Assembly: GCA_030685235.1 (NCBI GenBank)
Contig: MU839095.1
Span: 310,001 to 374,000, forward strand
Origin: Copromyces sp. CBS 386.78
Lineage: Eukaryota; Ascomycota; Sordariomycetes; Sordariales; Sordariaceae
DNA length: 64,000 bases
Direction: 5' to 3'
Part shown: piece by piece, positions 12,058 through 23,203 of the stretch
How the letters are laid out: each line of letters begins with the position of its first letter
How positions within the stretch are numbered: the stretch's first letter is position 1
Translations under genes and position numbers: made by a program
The notes under the pieces: generated by a model
Told to the model about the DNA's origin: nothing
The model's input: the letters and a program-made list of their open reading frames with translations, nothing else
The model's database searches: none

Positions 12058-12117
12058 ATGCAAAAGCTGGTATTAAAGATGATGGATATGCAAAAGCTGG
12101 TATTAAAGATGATGGTG
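12058..12117. repeat. 30-bp tandem duplication
   Basis: The unit beginning TATGCAAAAGCTGG and ending GATGATGG occurs twice, head to tail and without mismatch over about 29 bp, in the 3' flank of MCM4. It looks like a recent slippage duplication of non-coding DNA. Confidence 0.8.
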
Positions 12118-12383
12118 CGTTCTTTGCCTGCCAGGCGCGCATACAGGATAGATGTCGTTGTGGAAGAGAAGGTGCGTGAAGTCAAAGAGAGGGCGCGCGG
12201 CGACATTGTAGACAGACAGCATATGGGAAAATTTCATGGTATTTAAAAGAAGATACAAAACCCTTTTTCGACAGAGCTTCTGACAACTTGAAACATGCCG
12301 TAAGTAAAACCCCAATCGTTTTGAAATATCATCAATCCTTTTAACATCATCCAACTCCAACCCTCATTAACCTTCATTCAACC

Positions 12384-15300
12384 CTAAACAGTAGCCGTAA
12401 CCCTCCTTATGCTCCTCCTCGCTCCCTCGCCCGTCATCATAACAGCCCCCTCCATCTCCAGCGCTCTCATAACCTCCGCAAACTCGGCCGGCTCAACCTG
12501 CACACCTGCCCCCTCACCCAACCGCCTCGCCACCTCCGAATACCTAACGGCTTGTCCGCCGCTCGTCATCTCATCCAGCAACCGGACAACAGCATCCTTC
12601 ATGTCCGCCTTGCGCTGGCGCTCCGCCGCGCTCGTGCCCTCTGTCAGCAAGCTCATGTCGATGCGGCCTTGGCTGTCAGTGGCGGCAGTCTTGAGCGCCG
12701 ACTTGATGAGGCGCACGGCCTCGCGGACGTCGTCGCGCGTGACGACCTCGGACAAACGCATCTTGGCGTGCGCTTCGGCGAGACGGATCATGGACTCGAG
12801 CTGACGAGTGGTGGCCGTGATACGCTTCTCGGCGGCGCGGACGTCCTGGCCCAGCTTGCGCATCTCGACGTAGGCTTCGACGAGCTCGCGGCCGGCTTCG
12901 GGGGTGAGGGCCGGGTGGATGTGGGAGCGGGCATAGGAGATGTAGGAAGTTAGGAATTCAACGGGCTGTTTTAGGAACTGTTCAGCTTGGAATTCATCGT
13001 CAAAAGACAGATGGGGATATAGAGACACAAAACACTTACAAGAACGTCGTTGGCTTGCTGGGCACTCTCGGGCTTGTCTTCGAGATACATGGAGAGCAAA
13101 TGGCGGGCCAGGCGCTGATCGGTCTTCTCGTCAACACGATCGAGAATGAGGTAGACCAGATCGAAACGGGACAGAAGGGTTGGTGGGAGGTCGATATTTT
13201 GCGGCACTGAAAGATCAGGGTTGTATCTACTGCCGATAGGGTTGGCGGACGCGAGGATCGATGTCCGGGCGTTGAGGGTGGTGATGATGCCGGCCTTGGC
13301 GACGGACACGGTCTGTTGTTCCATGACTTCGTGAAGAACGGAACGGGTCGATTCGTTCATCTTGTCGAACTCGTCGATACAGCAGACACCGCCGTCGGAC
13401 AAGACGAGTGCACCAGATTCTAGGACGAGCTGGCGGGACTCGGGATCACGCGTGACATAGGCGGTGAGACCTACGGCGGAAGAACCTTTGCCACTTGTGT
13501 AAACACCTCTTGGGGCGATTCTGTGGACATAGGCGAGAATCTGGGACTTGGAAGTGGAGGGGTCACCACAAAGGAGAACGTTGATGTCTCCGCGGTACTT
13601 GGGGCTTCCGCCCTTCTCAAACGTCTTGTTCGTGCCTCCGAATAGTTGAAGAAGAATACCCTTCTTCACATCGTCCATCTCGTAGATCGATGGGGCCAAG
13701 GATCGGGAGAGGAGATCATAGATGTCCGGTCGAGCGGCAGTTTCCTTGATCCTCTCCTCCTCGTCAGGAGAGACCTTGCGGACCTCGTCCATGCTCTGAC
13801 CATTAGCATGGGCTTCCTCTTCCTCGGCGAGGTCAAGGGTTGACGGGTCGCTACCCATCCTCTTCCTGTCGACCTTTTGAACATGGACGACATCAACATA
13901 TGTCTTGTGCACACTCTTGACCGTCCTCATGCGCGGGTTGACACGGACGGGGGTGACCTTGAAGATACCAGTGAGCTCAACTCTGTCACCGGCTTTGCAG
14001 AAGTCGACAAGCTCGTTATAGACGCAAACGGATACCGAGTGGGGTGTCTGACCAGCAGGCACGTTATCCGGGGTTTCTTGCAGCTTGATAACTTGCTTGT
14101 CCTCGAACGCACATCTGTTGTGGATGATTTGCATCGAGTTCTTAGAGGCACAGCGAGCCCGAGGACACTCTGTAGGCTCACGGATCTTGCCACGATCCAA
14201 CTGAACGGTTATGGAGTGGCCGCAAACACTGCACTTGAAGAATGCATCCTTCATGTCGGGAATAACCGGCGTGGTTCTGATGACAAGACCCTTTATGGAC
14301 ACAAGCTTGTCCATATCGGATGGGTTCAGATCACGGAGGTTGGTAATCTTGTCAAGGCCCCATGGGCGAACCACATACGCCATTTGGCTGACTTGGTCCT
14401 CGATGGTGGGCTCCGCTGTCTGGGCAGGCCGCGGGGTGGCTGGTTCCTCGCTCCTTTCGGAGCTTGGGAAGTTCATCTCGGAGCTCTGGGAGGCACCTGG
14501 GGCGGGCCTAGAGTTCTGGGATGCTCTTTGGCTTGCCATTTCTTTTTGTGCCAACTCCATCATACAATCATGTACGCACTGGTCCATGACCGGGATAATT
14601 TCGGTAGGATAGTGTTGGACCTGATGCCATAGTTTCAGGGTGCGTGGGTAGGACTTGAGGTCGCGGAGATCCAGATACAGCTTGTTGGTACCAAGCAGCA
14701 GCATGTTCTCCAGTGCCTCCCAATATGGCTTCGCATCCGCATCCGGATGGCCGATGGTCTCGGCCTCATCCGCGCCATCAGCCCACATCCGGTATTTCCT
14801 GGTGAAGTTCCTGAGGAAGTCCTTGAACGCGGAGAACGAATCGTCGAGAGAGATGGTTGTACCCCAAACAAGACCTTGGCTTTGTCCACCAAGAGCATCT
14901 GCCTCAGAGGTATTGGGGTTGTTGGTGACGAAAGAGTTGGCATCGGACCCAGGGGCATCGCGGATCACACGACCGGCGTCGTCGAGAATAATTCGGCGGG
15001 GAATCTGGGCGGGAGTTCGGAGAGGGTCACCGTTGATGTCGCCTCGACGGGATCTACCGGTGACGGATCTTTGCGAGCTAACGAAGAGCTGACTGCTTTC
15101 GCTACGAAGATCGGACTGTTGGGTGAGGTGACGGCCTGGGCTAGAACTGGAGGCATAGCGGATGGGGGACGAATCTATAAAGTGTGGTCAGCATTGAAGT
15201 GCTCTCACAGTGTCTTGATGATAGCCATACCTCCAATCAACTGGCTCCGTCCGTTTGCGCGAGGAGTTCGGTCGGCATCGCTCTGGGTCTCTGTCTGCTG

Positions 15301-15555
15301 GCGCAGAGGCGAGCTCGGCGCATTGCCTTGGTGGGCAGTGCTCTGGGTATTGCTCATCTGCCTCAAGGGCGAGGATACCGGGTGGGCGCCATTGGCGGGC
15401 GAAGACGACTCGTAGAATAAGGGACTGGAGGCGAGTTGCGATGCGCGGGTCTGGCGAGGAGTTGCGCTCGAAGGGCCAGCCTGCGAGCTGCGAGTGGCGC
15501 GGGGAGTTGCTGATTGGGAGCTTCTCGTTGTTCTGCGCTTTGCTGGGGAAGACAT
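12384..15555 (-). CDS. MCM4: MCM4 DNA replication licensing factor
   Basis: Three exons, complement(join(12384..12965, 13040..15174, 15231..15555)), encode about 1013 residues. The N-terminal 175 residues are Ser/Thr-rich with many SP/TP sites (SSPAKR, SSPLF, SSPLR), the expected CDK/DDK-regulated tail of MCM4. A zinc ribbon starts near residue 423 (CSVCGH, with CPRARC as second pair). The AAA+ core has Walker A GDPSTSKSQ (about 645), Walker B CCIDEFDKM (about 705-713) and the arginine finger SRFDLVY (about 779). The third intron boundary was placed using the branch-like GCTGAAC before CAG, giving NDVL-PVEFLTSYISYARSHIHP. MCM4 is a subunit of the MCM2-7 helicase loaded at origins in G1. It is divergent from RET3; an MCB-type ACGCGT lies 232 bp upstream. 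Confidence 0.97.
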
Positions 15556-16202
15556 GTTTGCTGCTCTGTCTTTTGGTGGTTTGGTTCAGATGTGACGGAA
15601 ACCGGGAGTAAACCAAAAAGAGACAGAAGCACAAGTTGGGATGGAGACGATGGATTGTTGTTGTGGCTCCCAATCCCTCTGTATTGTAAGGTGGTTGGCA
15701 GGACGGCAGCGTGCGTGTTCAGGGCGAAAGGTGGATCACGTTCCTGTCTCGTTAGAGGGGAAGCGAAAAAAAGACAGTCGCGACACACGCGTCTCCCATA
15801 AAGCCCAGTTAGGTACTTTACACGGCCGTGACTGCAGGGGTGTGGTCGCGTTAGCCCATTAAAATCCCGGTCATCCCCAAAGCAGACGACTCGGAGGCCA
15901 GCTTTTTGAGTTCGAACTGTCAGTGGAGGTACGTACCGCGCAGTGGGGCCTTTGGAGAGCTCGCTCTGGATTCAAGCCACATCACAGGGACCGCTTCACC
16001 CCACAACACCGATACCGCCTTGTCATTGTTAGCACTACCCAGCAACTCTAGAGTTTAAGCTACCACTAAGGTATTTACCTACCTCTACCCACTTGCGCCC
16101 ATCGAAGTTCGAGTTGCTCCTCGCTGTCAACCTTCTCCAACCGATACCAGTCTCGAGACGACAATTTTTCAAGCAACAAGAACCCCCAGATAATCAGTCA
16201 AG
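15556..16202. promoter_or_regulatory. bidirectional promoter region MCM4 / RET3
   Basis: 647 bp between divergent starts. It holds the palindrome ACGCGT (listed separately) and pyrimidine-rich tracts near the RET3 start. No TATA box is obvious. Confidence 0.6.
15787..15792. promoter_or_regulatory. MCB (MluI cell-cycle box) ACGCGT upstream of MCM4
   Basis: The hexamer ACGCGT lies 232 bp upstream of the MCM4 ATG. In yeasts MBF (Mbp1-Swi6) binds this box to drive G1/S transcription of replication genes including MCM genes. A single hexamer can occur by chance; placement upstream of a replication gene is what makes it credible. Confidence 0.45.
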
Positions 16203-17054
16203 ATGTCGCCAGGAATGTCGCTGTATAGCGTCAACGCTATAGGTACACTAGGCCACCATTCTGCTCCTGGGTCGCGGTTTATACGCGCCATGTCGAGCAA
16301 TGTTGACAATTGAGTTCCAACAGTAATCCTCTCCAGCGATGACGGTTCGCGGATATTCTCCAAATACTACACTCCTCCTCACGCCGCCGCTGGCGCACCA
16401 GGATCAGGAGTAGCCGCCGGACTCGGTATGCGAAAGACGCTCTTTTACCCCCTTTTCGATGTCGCATGTTCATGGGGCTGACCAGGCCTACGCAACAGCT
16501 ACCTCAAGCGCCTCCCAGAACCCCTATCCCGACAAGACTTCTCAGACCCGTTTCGAGAAGGGCCTCCTCCAGAAGACAGCAAAGCAGGCCGGCGATATCC
16601 TCCTTTACGACAACAAGGTGGTGCTCTACAAGATGGAGTCGGATGTCGCCATCTACGTTGTTGGTAGTGCGGACGAAAACGAGGTTCTGCTCTACAACGT
16701 ACTTTTGGCGATTAGGGACAGCTTGCATTTGCTCTTCAAGTAAGTGCCTCTGTCAATATAAAGGTATTGGTTGTGAGACATGGTTGGCTAATCACGGGCT
16801 TTCTACACAGGCAATCGATCGACAAGCGCACGATAGTCGAAAACTACGATCTGGTATCCCTCGCCATTGACGAAATCGTGGACGACGGCGTTGTTCTCGA
16901 GACCGACCCTACCATTATCATTCAACGATGCAGCAAGGCACCACCTCAGGATGTCAACCTCAGCCGCCTCGATCCCTTCACTGAGCAGGGTGTCAACAAT
17001 CTGGCACAACTAGGCAAGGCCAAGCTTACCGACTGGCTTCGTCAGGGTCTCTAA
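16203..17054 (+). CDS. RET3: coatomer subunit zeta (COPI)
   Basis: Four exons, join(16203..16242, 16324..16425, 16499..16739, 16811..17054), encode about 208 residues. The N-terminus MSLYSVNAIVILSSDDGSR and the body (FEKGLLQKTAKQ, DILLYDNKVVLYK, ESDVAIYVVGSADENEVLLY, then VENYDLVSLAIDEIVDDGV) are those of the zeta-COP longin/adaptin small-chain family. The third exon acceptor was chosen as GCAACAG|CT because it alone restores the frame. Zeta-COP pairs with gamma-COP in the F-subcomplex of COPI and acts in Golgi-to-ER vesicle transport. An Ala/Gly/Ser-rich insertion (about residues 34-55) lies after the first strand, as in other filamentous fungi. Confidence 0.95.
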
Positions 17055-17294
17055 GGGGATGTGTTGGTGTGTGGGTAATAACAATGGAAAGAGTATGGTG
17101 GTTGGGCGCAATCAAAGTGAAGTTGGCGTATAGGTTCGTTGAAAAATCCTAGGGCTTTTTCGTTGGCGAGGCCTCCTTATAGCAAAGTAATAGGCCAAAA
17201 CATGAGAAAAAGAGACAAAAGGCCAACAAATCATGGGTTGGCAGAAAACAGGAGTTATAGTTCTTTTCTTGCGATCTGTAGAGGTTGACCCCGT

Positions 17295-18800
17295 CTATAT
17301 TCTAATATCGGAAGCTGCTTTCCTCAGCCTGTTCATGACCGCCGCCGCTATGTCATCTCCATCACTCACACCCTCCACGAATATTACATCCGCGCCGCGC
17401 CTGTCCAGCTCTCGGAGGGCAGCGAAAAGGCCATGCGCCACCCCCTTGACATCGTTACCCAGGTCAATCTCCAGAAGCCTCGCCAGCACTGTGGTATCGT
17501 CCTCGTCAAGCCATTTCCCTTCCCTAACAACGAACCCAATCTCAGCCACATCCTCGCTGTCCTTCGCGGCAGCAGCACCGTCAAGCCCTTGACTCCTCAA
17601 ACCCCCAGCAACAGGCCACCTACCCGTCCTAATAACCGCAACCGTCTTCCCCTTCCCACCCTCCTTCTCCCCAACAGCCTCAACCGCCTCCCTCACATCC
17701 GCCCCTGGCACCTGCTCCCTGCCCCCCTCCGCCTCATACAACACCACCCTCGCCTTCGGGCTATAATGCTTATACTTCATCCCCGGCGCCCTCGGTGCCG
17801 TCTTTGACCCGATCTCCGCCTGGTCTTTATACGCCTTCTCCACCCCCTCCCACCCCGGGACAGACCTAATCTCCTCCAAACTGACGCCTCCTGGTCTCAA
17901 CACCACAGGCGGCGAGCAAAGCCCATCCACAACCGTGCTCTCCACACCCACGCTGCATGACCCCCCGTCCAGAATCAGTGCGATGCGGCCCGCGAGATCG
18001 TCAAGGACGTGCTGTGCGGCGGTGGGACTGGGTTTGGTGCTGGCGTTCGCGGAGGGCGCGGCGAGAGGGGCGTTGGCGAGCTTGATCAGCGACCGAGCCA
18101 GCGCTGAGGCGGGCATGCGGCAGCCAAAGGTGGGTAGGCCGGCGGTTACTTCTGGCGCCAATCGAGAGGGAGAGGGGTTGGGCAGGAGGATGGTGAGTGG
18201 GCCTGGCCAGAAGCGGGTTATGAGGGGGTGGTAGATCTCCGGGATGGGGTCGTTTTCTTGGGTTTCTGAAGACTGAGAAGGAGAGGAGATGAATGACCGT
18301 AACATGCTCAAATCGCAGACGTGCACGATCAAAGGGTTGTCGCTTGGTCGACCTTTGGCGGCGTAGATGCCCTTGACGGCCGCGCTGCGGGTGGCGTCGG
18401 CTCCCAAGCCGTAGACGGTTTCCGTGGGGAAGGCGACGGGGATGTCGGTGGCGCGGAGGTGGTGGGCTGCTTCGCGGAGGGGAGACAGAATATCTTCGTT
18501 TTGGTTTGCTGATGTAGTTGGGACCTCCCATGTGTCGAGGTTATTGGTTCCATTTTCTGAGTCCTTCCAGTGCCCGAACACTTGGATGTTGCTGGCGTCC
18601 ACCTTTACTTTGAGAATCCGGGTTTCCATTGTTGAAGTTGTCATAGCTGGTGCCATTAATGGCATTGCCGTGAGGTTTGATTTAGTTTGTAGACTTGTGG
18701 TGATGTGGCGTCGTTGGAGGATTGGGGTGAGATGTGGGAGGTGCGATTGTCTGAATCGGACAGTGAGGGTTTTGATATTGGCGCAAATAGGTCCCTTCAT
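17295..18800 (-). CDS. SUA5: SUA5 threonylcarbamoyl-AMP synthase
   Basis: A single exon of 501 residues. The YrdC domain (about residues 105-310) shows PTETVYGLGADA, KGRPSDNPL at 149-157, RFWPGPLT and the Ser/Thr-rich ATP site (VESTVVD). The Sua5-type C-terminal domain follows the linker (APGMKYKHYSPKA) and runs to about residue 490. The enzyme makes threonylcarbamoyl-AMP from threonine, bicarbonate and ATP for the universal t6A37 modification of ANN-decoding tRNAs. The first 45 residues are Arg-rich and lack acidic residues (RFRQSHLPHL, QRRHITTSLQTK), like a mitochondrial presequence. Internal Met46 and Met59 could start a cytosolic form. Confidence 0.95.
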   Translation of the reverse strand: MKGPICANIKTLTVRFRQSHLPHLTPILQRRHITTSLQTKSNLTAMPLMAPAMTTSTMETRILKVKVDASNIQVFGHWKDSENGTNNLDTWEVPTTSANQNEDILSPLREAAHHLRATDIPVAFPTETVYGLGADATRSAAVKGIYAAKGRPSDNPLIVHVCDLSMLRSFISSPSQSSETQENDPIPEIYHPLITRFWPGPLTILLPNPSPSRLAPEVTAGLPTFGCRMPASALARSLIKLANAPLAAPSANASTKPSPTAAQHVLDDLAGRIALILDGGSCSVGVESTVVDGLCSPPVVLRPGGVSLEEIRSVPGWEGVEKAYKDQAEIGSKTAPRAPGMKYKHYSPKARVVLYEAEGGREQVPGADVREAVEAVGEKEGGKGKTVAVIRTGRWPVAGGLRSQGLDGAAAAKDSEDVAEIGFVVREGKWLDEDDTTVLARLLEIDLGNDVKGVAHGLFAALRELDRRGADVIFVEGVSDGDDIAAAVMNRLRKAASDIRI

Positions 18801-19292
18801 TCAGGGAATTCGTTGATTTTGAGTTCCGAGATGAAAATGGAGTGTCTTTCGATTACCTACAGATTTCGAGTAAAATATATCATGTAAGACATTGGTTGTA
18901 GTGGTTATCAAATCTTGGAGGTGGTGGTGTTCAAGCTCAGGATTTTGAGTCACTGTGGAGAAATTTTCTAGCTCTTTTTTATCTCAACTTCAACCCAACA
19001 ACGTCTTACACCCCATTCTAGGCTGCCCATCTTACAACGACCACCACAACCCAAATTCAGTCACATTAATTGTTGTATGTAAACGGCATCTTCAGTCTCG
19101 ATGCATTTTCGCTGAATACGAATTACGATTCATATACTTGTATACCGCTGAGCGCTTGTCTGTACCTGACCCTAGATCCATGCTACACCATATACCCCTG
19201 GACTCTCTATGCACACCAAATATACACATCAAATGATTACTCCTTTGTGGTTTTGATACGAGACCTAACCCCTTATAACACTCATACTCCCA
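18801..19292. other. intergenic: SUA5 promoter and kinase 3' flank
   Basis: 492 bp. On the minus strand SUA5 lies downstream of the kinase gene, so this holds the kinase 3' UTR and the SUA5 promoter. No motif stands out. Confidence 0.45.
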
Positions 19293-22142
19293 TCAAACAC
19301 TCGTATTCACCTCGCTTCCCCTCCTCCCCTGCCTCACCGGAAGCGTATTAACATGCGCATTCGCAAACCCCAAGTGCTCCGAGAAGCTATGGAGCAATCT
19401 CATCACATCATCCCTCACCTCCTCTCGATTCGCCATGCCCTGCATCACCCTGACCCTCGGCGGCTCCGGGACCTGGGGCATGTGCATCATATCTGTCGAA
19501 CCCTGGCTATTGCTATGGCTATGGCCATGACCTTGGCCATGACGTGGATGCGCCTGGTGACCAGGATGCCCGCCACCATGGCTGTCGCTCATACCATTAT
19601 TCCCATTCATGCTCCCGCCCATGCCATACCCGCGAGGCGGATGGTGCGAATTGTCCGGGTCCGGCCGCATGCCGCTCGGCCTCCGGCGACTGCGGTTGCG
19701 CTCACTACTACCCATCGCCATCGGATCCATGCTGCCGCCTAGGTAGTCCGACTCGGCGTACTCGCCCGCTGAATAGCCGCCCACGTCGTCATCGGTGGCG
19801 TAGGTGTAGCTGTCCGCGTGGGAGTGGGCGCGGCTGTGTGTCCGGCTGCCGATGCTTCCCCCGCCGATGCTGCCGCCGCCTGTACTGCCGTTTCCGACGC
19901 TACCTCCGCCGTTAACGGAGGAAGCGTATTCGGGCGTGCCGCGACCGTTGGTCCCGATGAAGTGCTCCTCTGATGGCGCCTGAGCGACCCGGGCATAATC
20001 GCTGTCGTCCGATACGTAGATGGATGGTTCGCGGACCGAGACTGATCGTACGACGGGTAGTGGCTGGTAAAGTGAAGCGTGTCGCTCGAGGTCGAACGGA
20101 TTTGCGCCACCTATCTCTGAGCCACTGACGGAAGCGGCGTCCGAGTTTGCTGTGGATGGTCGCGTGTACTCTCGATTGTTGAAGTTATTGCTGAAGTTAT
20201 TGTTGAAGTTATTGCTGAAATCGTTTGTTGGCTCAGGTAAACTTTCGTCAAGATCAATAAGACTCCCAACTGAAACGCGATTATCGACCGGAGGCTTGGG
20301 CGGCATGGAATCGTAGCCCATCGATCGGAAGCCTAGCGGGTCTGTTGGGTGGTGTATGAGAGGCGGCCGAACAAAGTTGTTGTCATTCTGGCTGTTGTCG
20401 TTAGAGCGCTCTTCAGTCACGGTCCACGGGAAGCGTGACATCTCCGGATGGGCAGAAGCCGGCGGAGCCGCCATTGACGGGAACTTCCAGTCCTGAGTAC
20501 GGCGGTTGATGTTCATTGGCATATCTGCCGGGTCGCTGAGGGGCGGTCTGCTGAAGTCCGGCGGGGGGTTCGGGTCGAAGGCTGCGTAGTCTATCGAACC
20601 ACGGGGACCAGCCTTAATCGTCTCCATGTCAACAAACTGAGACAAGTCATTCCCATCAAAGGACGCATCCAAATCTATGAGCGATTCTCGTAGTGCCGCC
20701 TGTGAGCTCGGCTCATATTGTTGTCGAAATTGGAGATCTGAATCCTTTGGTGGATCGGATGCTCCTAGTGTTGTTTCTGGTGTGGCCGTTGGAGGAGGCG
20801 GCCCCAGACCGTAATAGGCACGCGAGTTCTCATCGTATCCGGAGATCGTATTAGGATCAAACAGCTTTTCCAGAGGTGCCTTGAGAGCTAGTAGTTTAGG
20901 AGGAGGCGGTCGCCTCCTCCCTTTGGGCTTGGGCCGCCGCGTCTGCTCTTCCTCAAACTCGAAGTCGACATTGTGCCCATAAACATCATAGACAGCTTGG
21001 GCATCGCTGTCCATGGCCATTCGGTCAAAGTCGACCGTTGTGCTAAAGTTCCACTCATCATTGGAGAGAGCGGTTGAGGCATAATCGGACGGGCCTTGAG
21101 CACCAACCGGCGCAAACAGCGATTTTCTGATGCCCCCCTGCGCCTCCCAAACTTTATAACCGCGTACAAGGTTGGAAAGAGATGCTGCTGGGTATTCAGA
21201 GGTCGTGTTGAATATGTAAGGGTGCCGTTGGACCTGTTCGATCGTCGGTCGTTTTGCGGAGTCCTCCACCAGACAGAAAGCCACCAAGTCCTTGAGATCG
21301 TCTGAGTACTGGTCTCCCTCTAAACGAGGCGCGTGGGACTTGATATAATTGCCAAGCTGGGGGATGTTAAACCCCGACATGACATTGGGAGGAAGTCCAG
21401 ACGCAATCTCGTATACCATAGATCCAAATGCCCAGATATCAACCGGTGTGCTGTAGGACGGTGTAGGTTCGAAGAGTTCTGGTGCCATCCAATGAGGTGT
21501 CCCGATAAACGTCGACCGTTTGTCGAACTTGGTCTCGACGATGCCAGCCACACCAAAGTCACAGAGCTGTACGGCGCCCGTCTCCGTCACAAGTACGTTG
21601 GCGCACTTGATGTCACGGTGGATGATTCCTTCTTTGTGTACCCAGAATATGGCCTCTGCGACTTCTCGTAGGATGGGAATGATCCACTTCTCCTGCAAGC
21701 CCCCGGGCGCGGTAGGCTTCATCAGAGTAGCCACGCTCCCGCCAGCACAGTACTCGGTGATCAGCCACATGGACTGTCCAACGGGGAGTACATCGAGAAT
21801 GAGATTGATGTTCTTTGCGCCGCTGTTACTGAGTAACTTGAGGGCACTGGTCTCCTTCATAAACTCGCTGTACGTGTCCGCCAGCCTGGGATTTTCCCTG
21901 TCGCTCTCTTCGATGTCAATAATTTTGACAGCCACAACAGCACTGGACTTGTTATCGGTCGCCTTGTAGACGCGGCCAAAGCTGCCTTTGCCGATGAGCT
22001 CCTCCAGCTGATATGGGGGTGCGTCTTTTCCTGATTTGTTGCATTCTTCTGCAACAACAGCCTGCATCTTCTTGGCATCCTCGATGGCCTTTTTCTTTGT
22101 GGTGGTCAGGAAATCTGACCCGTATACCGATAGCGTCGCCAT
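19293..22142 (-). CDS. Ste20-type germinal-centre kinase (MST-1-like)
   Basis: One uninterrupted exon of 949 residues. The N-terminal kinase domain (about residues 44-325) has the glycine loop GKGSFG (51-56), Lys73 in AVKI, HRDIKCANV with Asp177, DFGVAG with Asp195 and the Ste20 signature GTPHWMAPE (214-222). The C-terminal 600 residues are low-complexity: Asn/Phe repeats of the NNFSNNF type near 20170-20225, Gly/Ser repeats, acidic patches and a His/Gly-rich segment. Fungal GCK kinases act in the septation (SIN) and morphogenesis (MOR) networks. Neurospora has POD-6, SID-1 and MST-1; the long tail and overall look favour the MST-1 branch, but I cannot prove orthology. The lack of introns contrasts with most neighbours. 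Confidence 0.9.
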   Translation of the reverse strand: MATLSVYGSDFLTTTKKKAIEDAKKMQAVVAEECNKSGKDAPPYQLEELIGKGSFGRVYKATDNKSSAVVAVKIIDIEESDRENPRLADTYSEFMKETSALKLLSNSGAKNINLILDVLPVGQSMWLITEYCAGGSVATLMKPTAPGGLQEKWIIPILREVAEAIFWVHKEGIIHRDIKCANVLVTETGAVQLCDFGVAGIVETKFDKRSTFIGTPHWMAPELFEPTPSYSTPVDIWAFGSMVYEIASGLPPNVMSGFNIPQLGNYIKSHAPRLEGDQYSDDLKDLVAFCLVEDSAKRPTIEQVQRHPYIFNTTSEYPAASLSNLVRGYKVWEAQGGIRKSLFAPVGAQGPSDYASTALSNDEWNFSTTVDFDRMAMDSDAQAVYDVYGHNVDFEFEEEQTRRPKPKGRRRPPPPKLLALKAPLEKLFDPNTISGYDENSRAYYGLGPPPPTATPETTLGASDPPKDSDLQFRQQYEPSSQAALRESLIDLDASFDGNDLSQFVDMETIKAGPRGSIDYAAFDPNPPPDFSRPPLSDPADMPMNINRRTQDWKFPSMAAPPASAHPEMSRFPWTVTEERSNDNSQNDNNFVRPPLIHHPTDPLGFRSMGYDSMPPKPPVDNRVSVGSLIDLDESLPEPTNDFSNNFNNNFSNNFNNREYTRPSTANSDAASVSGSEIGGANPFDLERHASLYQPLPVVRSVSVREPSIYVSDDSDYARVAQAPSEEHFIGTNGRGTPEYASSVNGGGSVGNGSTGGGSIGGGSIGSRTHSRAHSHADSYTYATDDDVGGYSAGEYAESDYLGGSMDPMAMGSSERNRSRRRPSGMRPDPDNSHHPPRGYGMGGSMNGNNGMSDSHGGGHPGHQAHPRHGQGHGHSHSNSQGSTDMMHMPQVPEPPRVRVMQGMANREEVRDDVMRLLHSFSEHLGFANAHVNTLPVRQGRRGSEVNTSV

Positions 22143-22930
22143 GATTGCTGACCGTCCCCAGAGAGGGGACCGGAGGAACCTGTTGGTAGTAAAGTACTGG
22201 TGATCGTGTGAAGCCTCGGTGTTCCTCCCGTAACTCTACCAGCGATTCGGTCCAGATATGGGGCAGGCTTCCGGCCCCAGGCGGTGTGACGGCGACCTAA
22301 AGTGTGGCAATGAAAACGACACCTCAGCTGTGCAGCGTTACTCTGGCGCTTTCTGTGGGCGTGGATGAGATGAATGTGTTTATGAGCCCTACGCCTCGAG
22401 TGAATTCAAAACACGCTCTGCAGAAGGTGGGTATCAGAACTATGGATAAGTCAGTCCCATGGTAGCTCAAGAGTTCCAAGACAGTGAGTGACCGGGCAAA
22501 AGCAAGACGGTGAAAAGCTACAAGGACAATGAATGAGAGACGCCCGGTCGGGTTGTCTTTTGAAAACGTCAGTGTTCCTGAACTCTTTCAGGTACGCATG
22601 TCCCTTGAGTGATGAGTCTAGAGACGAAGGTAGGGGTACAACTCCGATATCCAATGTCCATCAGGGGTGACACCCTTGACAAGACGGATGAGAGGAAAGG
22701 GCAAGTCGATGCTTGCCAAGGATAAGGATTCATGTTATTGCTCCGATTCGGAAAGAAGAGCAGCATGTACTTACATAAGAATCGATATTAAGAGTATCGC
22801 GGTTTGTTCGGCTCCTCCTACCGATGAGGATTCCCGTTGTTGACGATGAACGATGAGATTGTGAAGAGAAGCAACTTGTGTAAGGTTCGGAACTTGCCCG
22901 AGTCAGGGTCACCTAAGCCCGCGTTGTTCG
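22143..22930. other. kinase 5' region up to transposon
   Basis: 788 bp upstream of the kinase start. On the minus strand GTAAGTACATGC (about 22768) could be a 5' UTR intron donor and CTTCTGCAG (about 22420) an acceptor, so the kinase mRNA may have a spliced leader. No protein gene is supported. Confidence 0.4.
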
Positions 22931-22993
22931 CTGTGCCTTGCAAGTACGGTGTCAGTCCCCACTTTTGCATTTGACCGCTAGATATATATATAT
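22931..22993 (+). repeat. left terminal inverted repeat, copy 1
   Basis: The outer arm CTGTGCCTTGCAAG is followed by TACGGTGTCAGTCCCCAC and on to about 22993. It is the reverse complement of 27572-27634 apart from a few C-to-T or G-to-A differences (for example T at 22945 against C on the other arm). Confidence 0.85.
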
Positions 22994-23203
22994 TGTAAAA
23001 ACGTCGATACGTAATAATAGTAAAATCTTTATCCAGTAATATTATTACTAATTTAGAGGGTATTTACAATTTAATTACTACTCTATATTCGTATAGACTC
23101 CCTATATTTATTGAAATCGATATTGAAAGATCCTAGTCAACCCGCTAGTTTATACTATATATAATTTGTACTAAGTATTGCCATGCCTGTATTTATATTA
23201 ATT

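Larger units (their letters stand above)
11165..12383. other. intergenic: COX17 promoter to MCM4 3' flank
   Basis: About 1.2 kb between two minus-strand genes. It contains a tRNA-like relic (11741-11836) and a 30-bp tandem duplication (12058-12117), listed separately. No protein gene is supported. Confidence 0.5.

Noticed and set aside
13877..14632. 251-codon plus-strand open frame
   Set aside because: Antisense shadow of MCM4.
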